Part shown: positions 63,536 to 64,000 of the stretch, in pieces | Numbering within the stretch: position 1 is the first letter of the stretch | Layout of the letters: each line of letters begins with the position of its first letter | NCBI RefSeq assembly: GCF_015999335.1 | Contig: NZ_JAEACP010000014.1 | Location: 81,163 to 145,162 of the forward strand | From: Tabrizicola soli | Lineage (GTDB): Bacteria > Pseudomonadota > Alphaproteobacteria > Rhodobacterales > Rhodobacteraceae | Reading direction: 5' to 3' | DNA: 64,000 nucleotides | The notes under the pieces: generated by a model | Told to the model about the DNA's origin: nothing | What the model saw: only the letters and a program-made list of their open reading frames with translations | Databases searched by the model: none | Position numbers and translations under genes: made by a program

Positions 63536-64000
63536 CCGATCGCCATCCCCCCGCCGCGCCCCCGCCTAGGGTGCGCTACAGCGCACCGCACCGGCCGACC
63601 CCACCCGGCACAACCGGATCACCCCCCAGCCCCAGCCCCGCAGCGCCCCCCCCGTAGGGTGCGCTACAGCGCACCGCACCGGCCGACCGTCACCCTGCAC
63701 AACCGGTCGCCCCCCCAGCGCCAGCCCCGCCGCGCCCCCCCGTAGGGTGCGCTACAGCGCACCGCACCGGCCGACCCCACCCGGCACAACCGGATCACCC
63801 CCCGATCGCCATCCCCCGCCGCGCCCCCGCGTAGGGTGCGCTACAGCGCACCGCACCGGCCGACCACACCCGGCACAACCGGATCACCCCCCAGCCCCAG
63901 CCCCGCCGCGCCCCGCGTAGGGTGCGCTACAGCGCACCGCACCTGCCGACCATCACCCGGCACAACCGGATCACCCCCCCATCGCCAGCCCCCCGCCGCG
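63536..64000. repeat. Tandem array of about 88-bp palindrome-bearing units
   Basis: At least five copies of a 21-bp core TAGGGTGCGCTACAGCGCAC plus C start at 63567, 63655, 63743, 63832 and 63918 (spacing 88, 88, 89, 86). The core has an 8-base inverted repeat GGTGCGCT/AGCGCACC with a 2-base loop; four of five are preceded by G to give GTAG. Units also share CCGCACCGGCCGACC and CACAACCGGATCACCCCC. Two unit flavours alternate at the joint: GATCGCCATCCCCC or CAGCCCCAGCCCC. No ORF of note. Continues past the right edge. Confidence 0.92.

Noticed and set aside
63536..64000. CRISPR array
   Set aside because: Unit length is about 88 bp and the sequence between the cores is itself repeated, so there are no unique spacers. 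No cas genes are present.

Overview
The window is GC-rich chromosomal DNA that reads as an alphaproteobacterium of the Rhodobacter/Paracoccus group (Rhodobacterales). Pointers are an aa3 oxidase assembly operon (ctaC-ctaB-small gene-ctaG-ctaE-surf1), a class I polyhydroxyalkanoate locus with phaZ diverging from phaC-phaP and a nearby phaR, a heterotetrameric sarcosine oxidase operon (soxBDAG), ThyX, class II fructose bisphosphatase GlpX, and short overlapping genes. No rRNA, CRISPR array, prophage or plasmid replication gene was seen. Two tRNA genes are present, both tRNA-Glu(TTC). Gene names rest on motif reading and memory of families, not on database searches.

Layout. 1-4.1 kb: cytochrome c oxidase genes on the minus strand, cut by the left edge inside SURF1. 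4.4-11.4 kb: TldD, a methyltransferase, Tex, Rnk, 5-formyl-THF cyclo-ligase and a nitronate monooxygenase-like enzyme. 11.4-12.5 kb: a hemerythrin and a truncated haemoglobin, overlapping, behind a perfect dyad. 12.5-16.2 kb: copper resistance (copZ, DUF305, copA) diverging from cueR through two near-identical MerR-type promoters with 19-bp spacers. 16.8-20.8 kb: a LuxR-type response regulator, a periplasmic molybdopterin-oxidoreductase-like protein and a hybrid histidine kinase. 21-24 kb: glyoxalase, thyX, a low-GC orphan protein with a duplicated RpoA-CTD-like module, a REP-associated tyrosine transposase broken by a REP-like element, an ArsC/Spx-family protein and cold shock protein. 24.2-27.1 kb: thrS and a hydrolase. 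27.2-33.3 kb: the PHA locus. 33.5-39.9 kb: DegT-type aminotransferase and soxGADB. 40-47 kb: TadE/TadG-like genes on both sides of gdhA, plus a tiny lipoprotein. 47-51.4 kb: hom, glpX, two regulator/enzyme neighbourhoods and a c-type cytochrome. 51.7-54.6 kb: recJ, then tRNA-Glu, a lytic transglycosylase and a second identical tRNA-Glu. 54.7-58.6 kb: a YnjBCD-like ABC importer. 58.6-60.2 kb: a degenerate H-NOX protein translationally coupled to a diguanylate cyclase. 60.2-63.5 kb: DUF4153 membrane protein, GNAT acetyltransferase and DMT exporter. 63.5-64 kb: a tandem array of about 88-bp units running off the right edge.

Functional links seen in the sequence: two CTGC-N3-GCAG sites precede phaP and match the known PhaR type; CueR-like promoters control both copper units; gene overlaps of 4 bp tie together ctaB/small gene/ctaG, the globin/hemerythrin pair, the sox genes, the ABC permease/ATPase and the H-NOX/GGDEF pair. 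The most unusual items are the transposase gene split by a 91-bp REP-like element whose exact removal restores the frame, the H-NOX homologue with proline at the haem-ligand position beside an apparently active GGDEF enzyme, the duplicated RpoA-CTD-like orphan, and the palindrome-bearing tandem array at the right end.
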